A stretch of DNA of 23,759 bases. Source: JAJYSO01 sp964586655 (lineage in GTDB: Bacteria; Bacteroidota; Bacteroidia; Flavobacteriales; Flavobacteriaceae). Positions 1 through 6,360 of this stretch are shown piece by piece. The position numbers and the translations under genes are program-made. How positions within the stretch are numbered: position 1 is the stretch's first letter; every line of letters begins with the position of its first letter. A model generated the notes under the pieces. That model was not told where the DNA came from. It ran no database searches and saw only the letters and a program-made list of their open reading frames with translations. The stretch is taken from NCBI GenBank assembly GCA_964586655.1, contig CAZPGY010000027.1, forward strand, positions 1-23,759, read 5' to 3'.

Positions 1-66
1 AAACCTTTGAAAAAGTGTAATAATAATGGTCAACGTATTTCAGGACAAGACATTAAGATCATATGA
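1..66 (+). CDS. possible C-terminal end of a gene cut by the window edge
   Basis: The first frame is open from base 1 to a TGA at 64-66 and gives 21 residues ending in SGQDIKII. It has the right length and spacing to be the tail of a gene that begins outside the window, since the next plus-strand gene starts 14 bases later. No motif is recognisable, so this may equally be a chance open frame. Confidence 0.25.
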   Translation, partial: KPLKKCNNNGQRISGQDIKII

Positions 67-80
67 ACGCATAAACTTTA

Positions 81-464
81 GTGAATTTTTTGGAAACTTA
101 CAATTATAAATATTCAAAAAATGAACAATTTATTTCGATAGAATTAGAATTTAATCAAATGGTTTTCATTGAATTTCAACCTAATCATCAAATAAAAATC
201 ACAGAAAAACTGATGAGTTGGAATTTTTTAACGGGTCGTTTCGAAATGTCTTTTAAAAAAGCGATACGTATCAATGGCATTGTTGCTGCGATAACTCCTA
301 TTGCAATAATAGTAACTTATTATTTGGAATTATTGGATATCTTATTTGTTTTAATCTTCTCCGGCTTATTTACTATTACTTTATTTTATATGCTGTTCTT
401 TTTGATATCCTATCATACTCAATTAGAAAACTTTAAAACGAGAATAATGAATTTACCAGATTAA
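81..464 (+). CDS. hypothetical protein with two membrane segments
   Basis: This 127-residue protein is not recognised. The start used is a GTG at 81; no ATG lies in frame near it, so the true start is uncertain. The first 60 residues are polar and beta-rich, followed by two hydrophobic stretches (about residues 67-83 and 86-110) with a very short turn between them, which suggests a hairpin in the inner membrane. The C-terminus is short and charged. The N-terminal part could be a small PH-like domain, but this is only an impression. It lies at the left end of a gene-poor, AT-rich stretch containing toxin-antitoxin remnants, and its function cannot be inferred from context. Confidence 0.5.
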   Translation: MNFLETYNYKYSKNEQFISIELEFNQMVFIEFQPNHQIKITEKLMSWNFLTGRFEMSFKKAIRINGIVAAITPIAIIVTYYLELLDILFVLIFSGLFTITLFYMLFFLISYHTQLENFKTRIMNLPD

Positions 465-489
465 AAATCATTAGCTTAAAAATATTGAT

Positions 490-497
490 TAAATTTG
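490..497 (+). promoter_or_regulatory. candidate -7 box of the first toxin-antitoxin pair
   Basis: TAAATTTG matches the Bacteroidota -7 consensus TAnnTTTG and lies 17 bases before the antitoxin ATG at 515, which would give a very short leader. No clear TTG is found about 20 bases upstream, so the assignment is weak. Confidence 0.35.
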
Positions 498-514
498 GAA
501 TAAAGATCTAAGAT

Positions 515-748
515 ATGGATACTCAAATTTTGAATGAGAAATTAGAATTGATTCAATGGCTTTCCTCCATCGAGGATAAATCTATCATTAAGAAACTCAT
601 TGAATTTCGTAAAAGAGAAACTAAAGATTGGTGGAATGAAATTTCAGATGCCGAAAAAGCATCTATTGAAAAAGGATTAAAACAAGCAGACAACAATGAA
701 TTAGAACCGCATTCAAAAGCTCGAAAACTTTATGAAAAATGGTTATGA
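515..748 (+). CDS. antitoxin-like protein (addiction module component family)
   Basis: This is a 77-residue, highly charged, probably helical protein. The C-terminal half (WWNEISDAEKASIEKGL and then KARKLYEKWL) resembles the pattern of small antitoxins partnered with RelE/ParE toxins, in which a DNA-binding or dimerising N-terminus is followed by a toxin-wrapping helix. Its 3' end overlaps the next gene by 17 bases, the usual antitoxin-toxin arrangement that couples translation. The overlapping partner is a ParE-type toxin carrying a frameshift, so this antitoxin may now be an orphan. The family assignment rests on the pattern and context rather than on a diagnostic motif. Confidence 0.65.
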   Translation: MDTQILNEKLELIQWLSSIEDKSIIKKLIEFRKRETKDWWNEISDAEKASIEKGLKQADNNELEPHSKARKLYEKWL

Positions 749-1032
749 AATTCATTGGACACAAAACGCCCTTGATGAATTAGCGCAAACAATTGAGTAT
801 CTACAAAAGAATTTTACCGAAAAAGAACTTTCAAAATTAGCACTAAAAATAGAGGAAACAATTCAGCTAATCCTCTCAGAATCCGGAACTTTTCCAAAAA
901 TCGGATACAAAAGATATCCGACGTGTTGTTATATTAAAATTTAACTCGATGTATTATCGAATCCAAGATAATAAAATCGAAATATTATCTTTTTTCTCTA
1001 ACCGACGACCCCCCGATAAACGACGCATCTAA
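732..1032 (+). pseudogene. ParE/RelE-type toxin, frameshifted at an A4 run
   Basis: From the ATG at 732 the frame reads 61 residues of a ParE-like N-terminus (EIHWTQNALDELAQTIEYLQ, then a helix ending FPKIGYK) before going off-frame and stopping at 944. One frame over, from base 913, the sequence continues with DIRRVVILKFNSMYYRI, then IEILSFFSNRRPPDK and a TAA at 1030-1032. That is the typical C-terminal sheet of the family, including the conserved arginines and the YYRI and FF.NR.PP blocks. Removing one A from the AAAA at 909-912 restores a protein of about 99 residues, the usual length. As written, the toxin would lose its active-site sheet. A sequencing error or slippage in the A run are alternatives to true inactivation. 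Confidence 0.8.
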
Positions 1033-1204
1033 ATACAAAACAAAACGGAAGTTGGATTCTTTTCTGCACACAAAATCCGATAACAAACGTATTGGTGTCA
1101 GGCGTGGTAAATGTCTTCGATTGAAAGTTTTTTGTATATTTGAAGTTGGTGCTTCGATTGAAATTTCAGGGTAAAACCCCAACCGAATGTCAATATACAA
1201 CTCG

Positions 1205-1222
1205 GTTGGCGGCAAAGCCAAC
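1205..1222. repeat. short perfect hairpin in the spacer before the SRPBCC gene
   Basis: GTTGGC (1205-1210) and GCCAAC (1217-1222) form a six-base stem around the loop GGCAAA. It sits in the 226-base spacer between the broken toxin and the SRPBCC gene. The same spacer carries a 12-base direct repeat, CTTCGATTGAAA, twice, about 40 bases apart. No T run follows the hairpin, so it is not an obvious terminator. Confidence 0.4.
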
Positions 1223-1258
1223 AAACCGTTTCACAAATAGCAATCAGATAAAAGACCA

Positions 1259-1735
1259 ATGCCAAGAATTGAGCTGAAAACTAAAATAAACTCAACCCTT
1301 GAAATTTGTTTTGACCTGTCCCGAAATATTGACCTGCGCAAAATATCTACGGCTAAAACCAAAGAAAAAGCAGTATCAAGACGAACCACAGGGCCGATAA
1401 ACTTAAACGATACTGTAACTTTGAAAGCAAAACATTTTGGCCTCACACAACACTTAACTTCTATAATTACAGAGTTTGATAGACCAAAATTATTTATTGA
1501 CGAACAAAGTAAGGAGATATTCAAATCTATAATTCACGAACACAGATTTGAAGAAATAAACAACAAAGTTATAATAACAGGCATTTTTAAGTTTCAATCA
1601 CCCTTTGGAATTTTAGGCAATATTTTTAATAAACTTATTTTGACACATTAGTTAAAGAAATTGATCATATTCAGAAACCAAGTGATTAAAGAATATGCAG
1701 AAACACAAAAATGGAAAATTATTTTGAATGGATAA
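1259..1735 (+). pseudogene. SRPBCC (START/Bet v1-like) ligand-binding protein with an in-frame amber codon
   Basis: The frame opens with IELKTKINSTLEICFDLSRNID, the N-terminal strand and helix of small SRPBCC proteins. It continues with a pattern characteristic of the family (FGLTQHLTS, RPKLFIDEQSKEIFKSIIHEHRFE, FKFQSPFGILG). It stops at a TAG at 1649-1651, after 130 residues. The same frame stays open past the TAG for 27 more codons (LKKLIIFRNQVIKEYAET and on) to a TAA at 1733-1735. This is just what the final helix of the family looks like, with a tyrosine expected where the TAG stands. The gene therefore appears broken by a single-base nonsense change. Its true end overlaps the methyltransferase start at 1728, suggesting a translationally coupled pair. 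Confidence 0.7.
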
Positions 1736-2447
1736 TAATATTTACAGTACAGACTACGTAAAAAAACTTTTTAACAGGATGAGCAGTTCCTATGAACGAA
1801 TGAACTTTATTACTTCTTTTGGTTTTTCAATACGTTGGAGAAGACAGTTTTTAAAACCATTTAAACCAACAAATAAAAATGTAGAAATTATTGACTTGCT
1901 AACAGGAATGGGAGAAAATTGGAAGGCAACAAAAAAAAGATTGCCTAACTCTAAATTGACGGTTCTTGATTTTTCGGATGGGATGCTAAAATATGCAGAG
2001 CAGAAAAACAAAATAAAATTCAACAACAAAATAGAAATATTACGACAAGACATCTTAGACAACGAATTGGAAAGTAATTATTTTGATTTTGTAACTTGTT
2101 CATTTGGCCTTAAAACTTTTAACAAAGAACAATTGGAAATTTTGGCAATAGAAACAAAGCGAATTTTAAAAACAGGCGGGCAATTTTCATTTATAGAAAT
2201 TTCAAAACCAAGCAACAAAATTCTAAAATCACTTTACGGTTTTTATCTTGGACAAATCATACCTATTTTTGGACGACTCTTACTTGGAAATCCAGAAGAA
2301 TACAAAATGCTTTGGCAGTACACTAAAATATTTGAAAACGCAAAAGAAGCAAGACAAATATTCTCACAAACAGGCCTAACAACAAGTTTTTGTTCTTACT
2401 TTTATGGTTGTGCGACAGGATTTTATGGAACAAAAACAAAAGAATAA
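1728..2447 (+). CDS. class I SAM-dependent methyltransferase, UbiE/MenG-like
   Basis: This 239-residue protein has a Rossmann-type methyltransferase fold close to the UbiE/COQ5 group. The N-terminal YVKKLFNRMSSSYERMN matches the UbiE family opening, where a F.....YD.MN pattern is usual. The SAM-binding motif I appears as IIDLLTGMGENW, the acidic loop as LDFSDGMLKYAE, and motif IV as FDFVTCSFGLKTF, followed by RILKTGGQFSFIE. A true menaquinone methyltransferase is unlikely because motif I is unusual and the gene lies outside any quinone operon. A small-molecule methyltransferase is the safest call. It overlaps the 3' end of the SRPBCC pseudogene, and the two probably acted on one substrate, since SRPBCC proteins bind hydrophobic ligands. 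The gene is strongly A-rich compared with the core genes to its right, in line with acquisition. Confidence 0.8.
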   Translation: MDNNIYSTDYVKKLFNRMSSSYERMNFITSFGFSIRWRRQFLKPFKPTNKNVEIIDLLTGMGENWKATKKRLPNSKLTVLDFSDGMLKYAEQKNKIKFNNKIEILRQDILDNELESNYFDFVTCSFGLKTFNKEQLEILAIETKRILKTGGQFSFIEISKPSNKILKSLYGFYLGQIIPIFGRLLLGNPEEYKMLWQYTKIFENAKEARQIFSQTGLTTSFCSYFYGCATGFYGTKTKE

Positions 2448-2552
2448 AAAAGCCCAGCCACAAATCAAGTAGACAACCCTGCCAATGAAATCTACGAGGT
2501 GTAAGCTTCCCCAAAATTAGCACAGCTTAAAATTATAAAAAATTACAACCCA

Positions 2553-2584
2553 TTTGTTTCCTAATTAAGAAACCTATATTTTTG
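2553..2584 (+). promoter_or_regulatory. promoter of the HigBA-type operon
   Basis: TTTG at 2553-2556, then 20 bases, then TATTTTTG at 2577-2584 gives a full match to the Bacteroidota -33/-7 promoter (TTTG, about 20, TAnnTTTG). Transcription would begin near 2590, about 18 bases before the toxin ATG at 2608. Confidence 0.65.
2556..2573. promoter_or_regulatory. palindromic operator candidate between -33 and -7
   Basis: GTTTCCTAATTAAGAAAC is an 18-base palindrome with a single mismatched pair. It fills the spacer between the -33 and -7 elements, where a bound repressor would block RNA polymerase. The downstream HTH antitoxin is the obvious candidate ligand, since HigA-type antitoxins repress their own promoters. 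Confidence 0.55.
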
Positions 2585-2607
2585 TACTAAACAATGAGCT
2601 CATTTAA

Positions 2608-2754
2608 ATGGATGATTACAAATTTCAAGTGGATTTTTTAAATGAAGCGACCGAATTCTTGGACGGACTGAACGAGAAAACGCCTAAAAAGGAAATCGAT
2701 AAAGCTGAAAGAATTAGACAGGAATATTTTAAACAGAAAGCTAAAAACAAATAG
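2608..2754 (+). pseudogene. HigB/Gp49-type toxin with an apparent internal deletion
   Basis: This 48-codon frame has a good promoter, an ATG and a TAG two bases before the antitoxin ATG. Its first 24 residues (YKFQVDFLNEATEFLDGL and on) look like the N-terminus of the phage-derived Gp49/HigB toxin family. Its last 24 (TPKKEIDKAERIRQEYFKQK) look like that family's C-terminal helix. The roughly 60-residue central sheet, with the WEFR and YRLF blocks and the catalytic positions, is missing, and the two ends join in frame near NEKT. An in-frame internal deletion of the toxin is the simplest reading. The product can hardly be an active RNase but might still bind the antitoxin. Family membership is from memory of the pattern and needs an alignment. 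Confidence 0.6.
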
Positions 2755-2756
2755 AG

Positions 2757-3065
2757 ATGAAAACGAAAAGCTTGGAAGAACTTACCGATAAATATATCGG
2801 TAAAAAAGGAACAGAAGAACGCGATGATTTTGAATATGAACTTCGTCTCGATTTATTGGGTCAAGCCATCAAAGATGCCCGAAAAGAGAGACATTTAACC
2901 CAAGAACAATTGGGAAAACTGGTCGGCGTTCAAAAAGCACAAATATCTAAAATAGAAAATAGCACTACCGATGCCAGATTCGGAACCATTTTAAAGGTAT
3001 TCAAGGCTTTGGAAGCTAAAGTGAAATTCAATGTAAATTTAAATAATCGTGATTTAGGCTACTAA
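2757..3065 (+). CDS. HigA-type antitoxin, XRE-family HTH protein
   Basis: This 102-residue protein has a classical Cro/C1-type helix-turn-helix at about residues 34-87 (LGQAIKDARKERHLTQEQL, GVQKAQISKIEN, then TILKVFKALEAKV). A charged N-terminal extension of about 30 residues is typical of HigA antitoxins encoded downstream of their toxin. It begins two bases after the stop of the internally deleted toxin, and the order toxin-then-antitoxin is that of HigBA systems. The protein appears complete and is expected to bind the palindrome in its own promoter. With the toxin crippled it may act only as a small repressor or as an anti-addiction factor against related toxins; that part is inference. 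Confidence 0.8.
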   Translation: MKTKSLEELTDKYIGKKGTEERDDFEYELRLDLLGQAIKDARKERHLTQEQLGKLVGVQKAQISKIENSTTDARFGTILKVFKALEAKVKFNVNLNNRDLGY

Positions 3066-3376
3066 GGAAAAGGAATGCCAAACTAAAAACAATGGAAATA
3101 ACAAGTTTTAAATTAGTAGCCGATTATTAACCGAAACTTCAAGTAAAACGTAAAATGGCCGACCGCGCTGCGCAAGCCCGAGTAATGTCCTAAAACGAAA
3201 GTCCAGTTTTATTTGCACGGGAAGTTTCGGCGGGTTTTGTCGTGCCAGCGCAAAGCCACAAACTGGGATCTTCAAAATAGGCAGGCGAAATCTTCCTGTT
3301 AAAATTATAAATCTCTGCGTTAAAAATACTTGTCAAACTATTTGTAAAGAGCTAACATTGCAAAAAAATAGCACAA
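3066..3376. other. gene-free spacer with a repeat fragment
   Basis: These 311 bases hold no convincing gene. The middle part (about 3155-3260) is clearly more GC-rich than its surroundings, which fits a boundary between the accessory stretch and the core genes. The right part contains AAATCTCTGCGTTAAAAA (3309-3326), the head of the dispersed repeat described below. No clear promoter for the following gene was found. Confidence 0.5.
3300..3335 (+). repeat. dispersed intergenic repeat, copy 1 (head only)
   Basis: AAATCTCTGCGTTAAAAA at 3309-3326 is identical over 18 bases to 8619-8636, the head of a longer repeat copy. After that the sequence diverges, so only the head is preserved here, a few tens of bases before the HAD gene. 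Confidence 0.55.
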
Positions 3377-4030
3377 ATGTCTTTAAAAGCTGCCCTATTT
3401 GATATGGATGGTGTAATTGTCAACACCGAACCGCTGCATCGCAAAGCTTATTTTGAAATGTTTGATCATTATGAGTTGGAGGTCTCCGAAGCGCTTTACA
3501 ATACCTTCACCGGAAAAGCCACTTTGGATATTTGTCGGGAATTGGTAGCGCGTTTCGATTTGCCTTATACCCCACAGCAATTGATTGATAAAAAACGGGA
3601 GAAATTTAAACTTTTATTTGGCCAAGACCCCGAATTTGATTTGATTCCGGGGGTTCGTGAACTGCTTGACAATTACCGCAAAAACAATATCAAAATGGTG
3701 TTGGCTTCCTCGGCAAGCATGACCACAATCAATATGGTTTTTGAGCGCTTTGGATTGGCCGATTACTTTATAGATCAAATTAGTGGAGCCAATTTAAAAG
3801 CTTCAAAACCTCATCCCGAAATTTTTGAACTGGCGGCTCAAAAAACCGGAGAAGCTCGAGAAAATTGTATTGTTATTGAAGATTCTACCAATGGAATTAA
3901 AGCCGCTCATGCCGCCGGAATTTATTGCGTAGCCTACAAGAGTGAACACTCCAAAGACCAAGATTATACCTTGGCACAAAAGCTCATCTCAGACTATACC
4001 GATATTTATGCCGAAAAGGATTTTTTGTAA
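3377..4030 (+). CDS. HAD-superfamily phosphatase, beta-phosphoglucomutase-like
   Basis: This 217-residue protein carries all four HAD motifs. DMDGV at 9-13 supplies the nucleophile Asp9 and acid/base Asp11. LASSAS around 109-114 is motif II, Lys144 in KASKPHPEIF is motif III, and IEDSTNGI (Glu168-Asp169) is the Mg-binding motif IV. A small helical cap follows motif I, where EPLHRKAY and TGKATLDI match the beta-phosphoglucomutase and phosphatase subfamily. The product is cytosolic and is likely a sugar-phosphate phosphatase or mutase; the substrate cannot be read from the sequence. The length is normal. No sugar-metabolism partner gene is adjacent, which favours a general phosphatase. Confidence 0.85.
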   Translation: MSLKAALFDMDGVIVNTEPLHRKAYFEMFDHYELEVSEALYNTFTGKATLDICRELVARFDLPYTPQQLIDKKREKFKLLFGQDPEFDLIPGVRELLDNYRKNNIKMVLASSASMTTINMVFERFGLADYFIDQISGANLKASKPHPEIFELAAQKTGEARENCIVIEDSTNGIKAAHAAGIYCVAYKSEHSKDQDYTLAQKLISDYTDIYAEKDFL

Positions 4031-4130
4031 CATGCGTACAAAGCCGGCTGAGCAATATATTTTAAGCATACTGCCGTTAAAAATTCAATACCGATAAATC
4101 TCATAAAAAATCTTTACCGCGGCATTTTTT

Positions 4131-4700
4131 TTACAGATTCCGTTCGATTCTGCGGTCGGGAATAAACCAAATGATTGCTACAATGGCATATATTATAATA
4201 CTATACATCGGATTTAGAAAAGCCACCGCAATGGCAATAAGATAAAAGACCACCGACAGTTTTCCTTTTCTGTCTTTTCCCACAGCTTGTGCCAATTTAG
4301 AAGACTTGCCATGCACTTGAATAAGACCTTGCAACAAAATAAAATAAGCTACTGCCGATAACAATAAGAAACAGCCATATAAAACAACCGGAGTTACCGC
4401 TTGAGGATGCTGTCCCAACCAAGCGGTGCTTAAGGGTAATAATGACAGGCTAAACAACAAAAACAAATTGGCCCAAAGTACTTTCCCATTGACTTTTTCT
4501 GCCATTTGAAACAAATGATGATGGTTGTTCCAGTAGATTCCGACGTAAATAAAACTGAGAACATAACTCAAGAATGTTGGGATTAGCGGCTGCAAACTCT
4601 CGAGGTCGGTTCCTTTTGGCAGATCCAGTCCCAACACCATAATGGTGATAATAATAGCCAAAACACCATCGCTAAAAGCTTCTAAACGGGAGGTTTTCAT
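4131..4700 (-). CDS. TMEM175/DUF1211-family membrane protein, putative K+ channel
   Basis: This 189-residue protein opens with RLEAFSDGVLAIIITIMVL. The FSDG signature of the first helix (residues 9-12, with Arg5) is the hallmark of the TMEM175 (DUF1211) family, whose bacterial members form tetrameric potassium channels with six membrane segments per subunit. Six hydrophobic stretches fit here (about 12-26, 42-57, 75-95, 103-128, 147-162 and 164-181). The conserved NNHHHLF turn after segment 2 is also typical. It stands 108 bases downstream of the cysteine synthase and may be cotranscribed with it, but no functional link is evident. It converges with the HAD gene, and no clear terminator was found between them. 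Confidence 0.85.
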   Translation of the reverse strand: MKTSRLEAFSDGVLAIIITIMVLGLDLPKGTDLESLQPLIPTFLSYVLSFIYVGIYWNNHHHLFQMAEKVNGKVLWANLFLLFSLSLLPLSTAWLGQHPQAVTPVVLYGCFLLLSAVAYFILLQGLIQVHGKSSKLAQAVGKDRKGKLSVVFYLIAIAVAFLNPMYSIIIYAIVAIIWFIPDRRIERNL

Positions 4701-4808
4701 AAAAACAAAATCTGTAAAAACTCAACAATAATCCTTTCGGTCAAAATTTAAAAATCTCGTTCCCTTCGTCTTCGTTTGTGTATTCCTTTTTTATCCCTCA
4801 GCAGCAAA

Positions 4809-5786
4809 CTATAGAAAGCCTTGCTCTTTCATCCATTCATCATTATAAATCTTGTTGACATATCGGCTTCCGTGATCGTGAAAGAGAACCACGACCACAT
4901 CATCCTTACTAAAATGTTCTTTTAGCTGAAGTAGGCCTTTAGCCGCTGCACCGGCAGAATTTCCCAAAAACATCCCTTCTTCCAAGGCCAATTTTCGGGT
5001 ATAGACCGCAGCATCTTTATCAGTCACTTTGGTAAATCCTTCAATCAGGTCAAAATCTACATTTTCGGGAATAATATCCTCGCCAATTCCTTCGGTGAGA
5101 TAAGGATAGATTTCGTTTTGATCAAACTCACCGGTTTCTTTATATTTTTTATAGACTGACCCATAAGTATCTATACCCCAAATTTTGATGTTCGGATTCT
5201 TTTCTTTGAGGTATTTCCCCACGCCGGAAATGGTGCCTCCGGTGCCGACTCCCACCACAAAGTGGGTGACTTTCCCATCGGTTTGTTTCCAAATTTCAGG
5301 GCCGGTTGATTCATAATGCGCCCGGCTGTTGGCCAAATTGTCGTATTGATTGACATACCAAGAATTTGGTGTTTCTTCTGCCAAACGTCGCGATGTAGAG
5401 TAATAAGATCGCGGGTCATCAGGTTCTACATCTGTAGGACAAACAATCACTTCACTGCCCACAGCACGCAGGATGTCTATTTTTTCCTTACTCTGTTTAT
5501 CAGAAATGACACACACCATTTTATAGCCCTTGACAATGGCTCCCAAAGCCAAGCCCATTCCGGTATTTCCTGAAGTACCTTCAATGATGGTTCCACCGGG
5601 TTTGAGCTTACCTTCCTTTTCGGCTTCTTCAATCATTTTAATGGCCATGCGGTCTTTTACAGAATTTCCGGGGTTAAAGGTTTCATATTTAGCCAAAACC
5701 AAAGCCGGAATGTCTTTGACAATTTTATTCATTTTGACCATAGGCGTATTCCCAATGGTTCCTAATATATTTTCAGCGTAATCCAT
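4809..5786 (-). CDS. PLP-dependent cysteine synthase / cystathionine beta-synthase-like enzyme
   Basis: This 325-residue enzyme is a fold-type II PLP protein. The N-terminal ILGTIGNTPMVKMNKI is the usual cysteine synthase opening. Lys44 in PGNSVKDR forms the Schiff base, TSGNT (71-75) is the substrate loop, and GTGGT (181-185) is the phosphate-binding loop. The C-terminal region (GNSAGAAAKGLL, then HDHGSRYVNKIYNDEWM) resembles the catalytic core of cystathionine beta-synthase more than CysK, but there is no heme domain and no CBS repeat pair. It could make cysteine from O-acetylserine or cystathionine from serine and homocysteine, and the sequence does not decide. It has a promoter-like -7 box 20 bases upstream of its start. 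Confidence 0.88.
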   Translation of the reverse strand: MDYAENILGTIGNTPMVKMNKIVKDIPALVLAKYETFNPGNSVKDRMAIKMIEEAEKEGKLKPGGTIIEGTSGNTGMGLALGAIVKGYKMVCVISDKQSKEKIDILRAVGSEVIVCPTDVEPDDPRSYYSTSRRLAEETPNSWYVNQYDNLANSRAHYESTGPEIWKQTDGKVTHFVVGVGTGGTISGVGKYLKEKNPNIKIWGIDTYGSVYKKYKETGEFDQNEIYPYLTEGIGEDIIPENVDFDLIEGFTKVTDKDAAVYTRKLALEEGMFLGNSAGAAAKGLLQLKEHFSKDDVVVVLFHDHGSRYVNKIYNDEWMKEQGFL

Positions 5787-5805
5787 AATTTTATTTTAAA
5801 AAGCC

Positions 5806-5813
5806 CAAATATA
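5806..5813 (-). promoter_or_regulatory. candidate -7 box of the cysteine synthase gene
   Basis: On the minus strand TATATTTG matches TAnnTTTG exactly and lies 20 bases before the ATG at 5786. A convincing TTG at -33 is not seen. The 68-base gap to the upstream gene leaves room for a separate promoter. Confidence 0.45.
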
Positions 5814-5854
5814 AGGCGAGAAATCATCTAAATAACCTTCTATCCCCTATAAAT

Positions 5855-6268
5855 TTACAACATTTCTTCAGTCGGTTCCAAGTGGTCTTTATGCTTCCAG
5901 TTGATGTATTTATGAATATCCGTTTCGACAAAACTCAAGCCGATGGCCAACACACTCAAATCATCAACATAGCCCACCAGTGGAATAAACTCAGGAACCA
6001 AATCGAATGGATTTAACACATAAAGCAAGATAAAAACAATGGCAGAAACGGTGAGCCAGGGCACTTTTTTATAATTCCCTTTTCGATAATCATTGAGCAT
6101 GCTGAACATCTCTTTGACCACCTTCAAGTATTTTTTCATTCCGCCGGAGTTGGCAATTTTTTGTTCCACTGCTGCTTTTTCCTCAAGCAACCGAGCCACA
6201 TCGGCTTCCGTGGTGTCTTTGGCGCCCTTTTTTATAAAATCCTTATCTATTTTTGACTTGCGTTTCAT
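5855..6268 (-). CDS. YkvA/DUF1232-family small membrane protein
   Basis: This 137-residue protein has a basic, helical N-terminal half followed by a hydrophobic segment (about 71-84) that runs into NPFDLVPEFIPLVGYVDDLSVL (86-107), the diagnostic core of the DUF1232 (YkvA) family. The family is widespread and has no settled function; one or two short membrane-embedded segments are expected. The C-terminus is rich in His, Lys and Glu. The gene lies 92 bases after the pseudouridine synthase on the same strand and may belong to the same transcript. Confidence 0.85.
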   Translation of the reverse strand: MKRKSKIDKDFIKKGAKDTTEADVARLLEEKAAVEQKIANSGGMKKYLKVVKEMFSMLNDYRKGNYKKVPWLTVSAIVFILLYVLNPFDLVPEFIPLVGYVDDLSVLAIGLSFVETDIHKYINWKHKDHLEPTEEML

Positions 6269-6360
6269 CTGCCTGCTTTTTTATTTGTTGTCAAGGTAAT
6301 AAAAATCAAAAATCAAACCAATTCTCATGTTCATTAATATTGGTTTCAATAATTCCTTCC

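Noticed and set aside
1135..1142. TATATTTG as promoter of the SRPBCC gene
   Set aside because: It matches the -7 box but lies 117 bases before the start codon and the nearest TTG has the wrong spacing.
1205..1222. attC-like site suggesting an integron cassette array in the accessory stretch
   Set aside because: The hairpin arms GTTGGC/GCCAAC do not fit the GTTRRRY and RYYYAAC core sites, and no integrase gene or further copies are seen.
985..1224. Minus-strand frame of 79 codons
   Set aside because: It lies over the C-terminal half of the broken toxin and the following spacer, and has no family character.
4072..4130. TGCCG/CGGCA pair as a shared terminator between the HAD and TMEM175-like genes
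   Set aside because: The arms are five bases long and about 40 bases apart, so a stable terminator hairpin is not supported.
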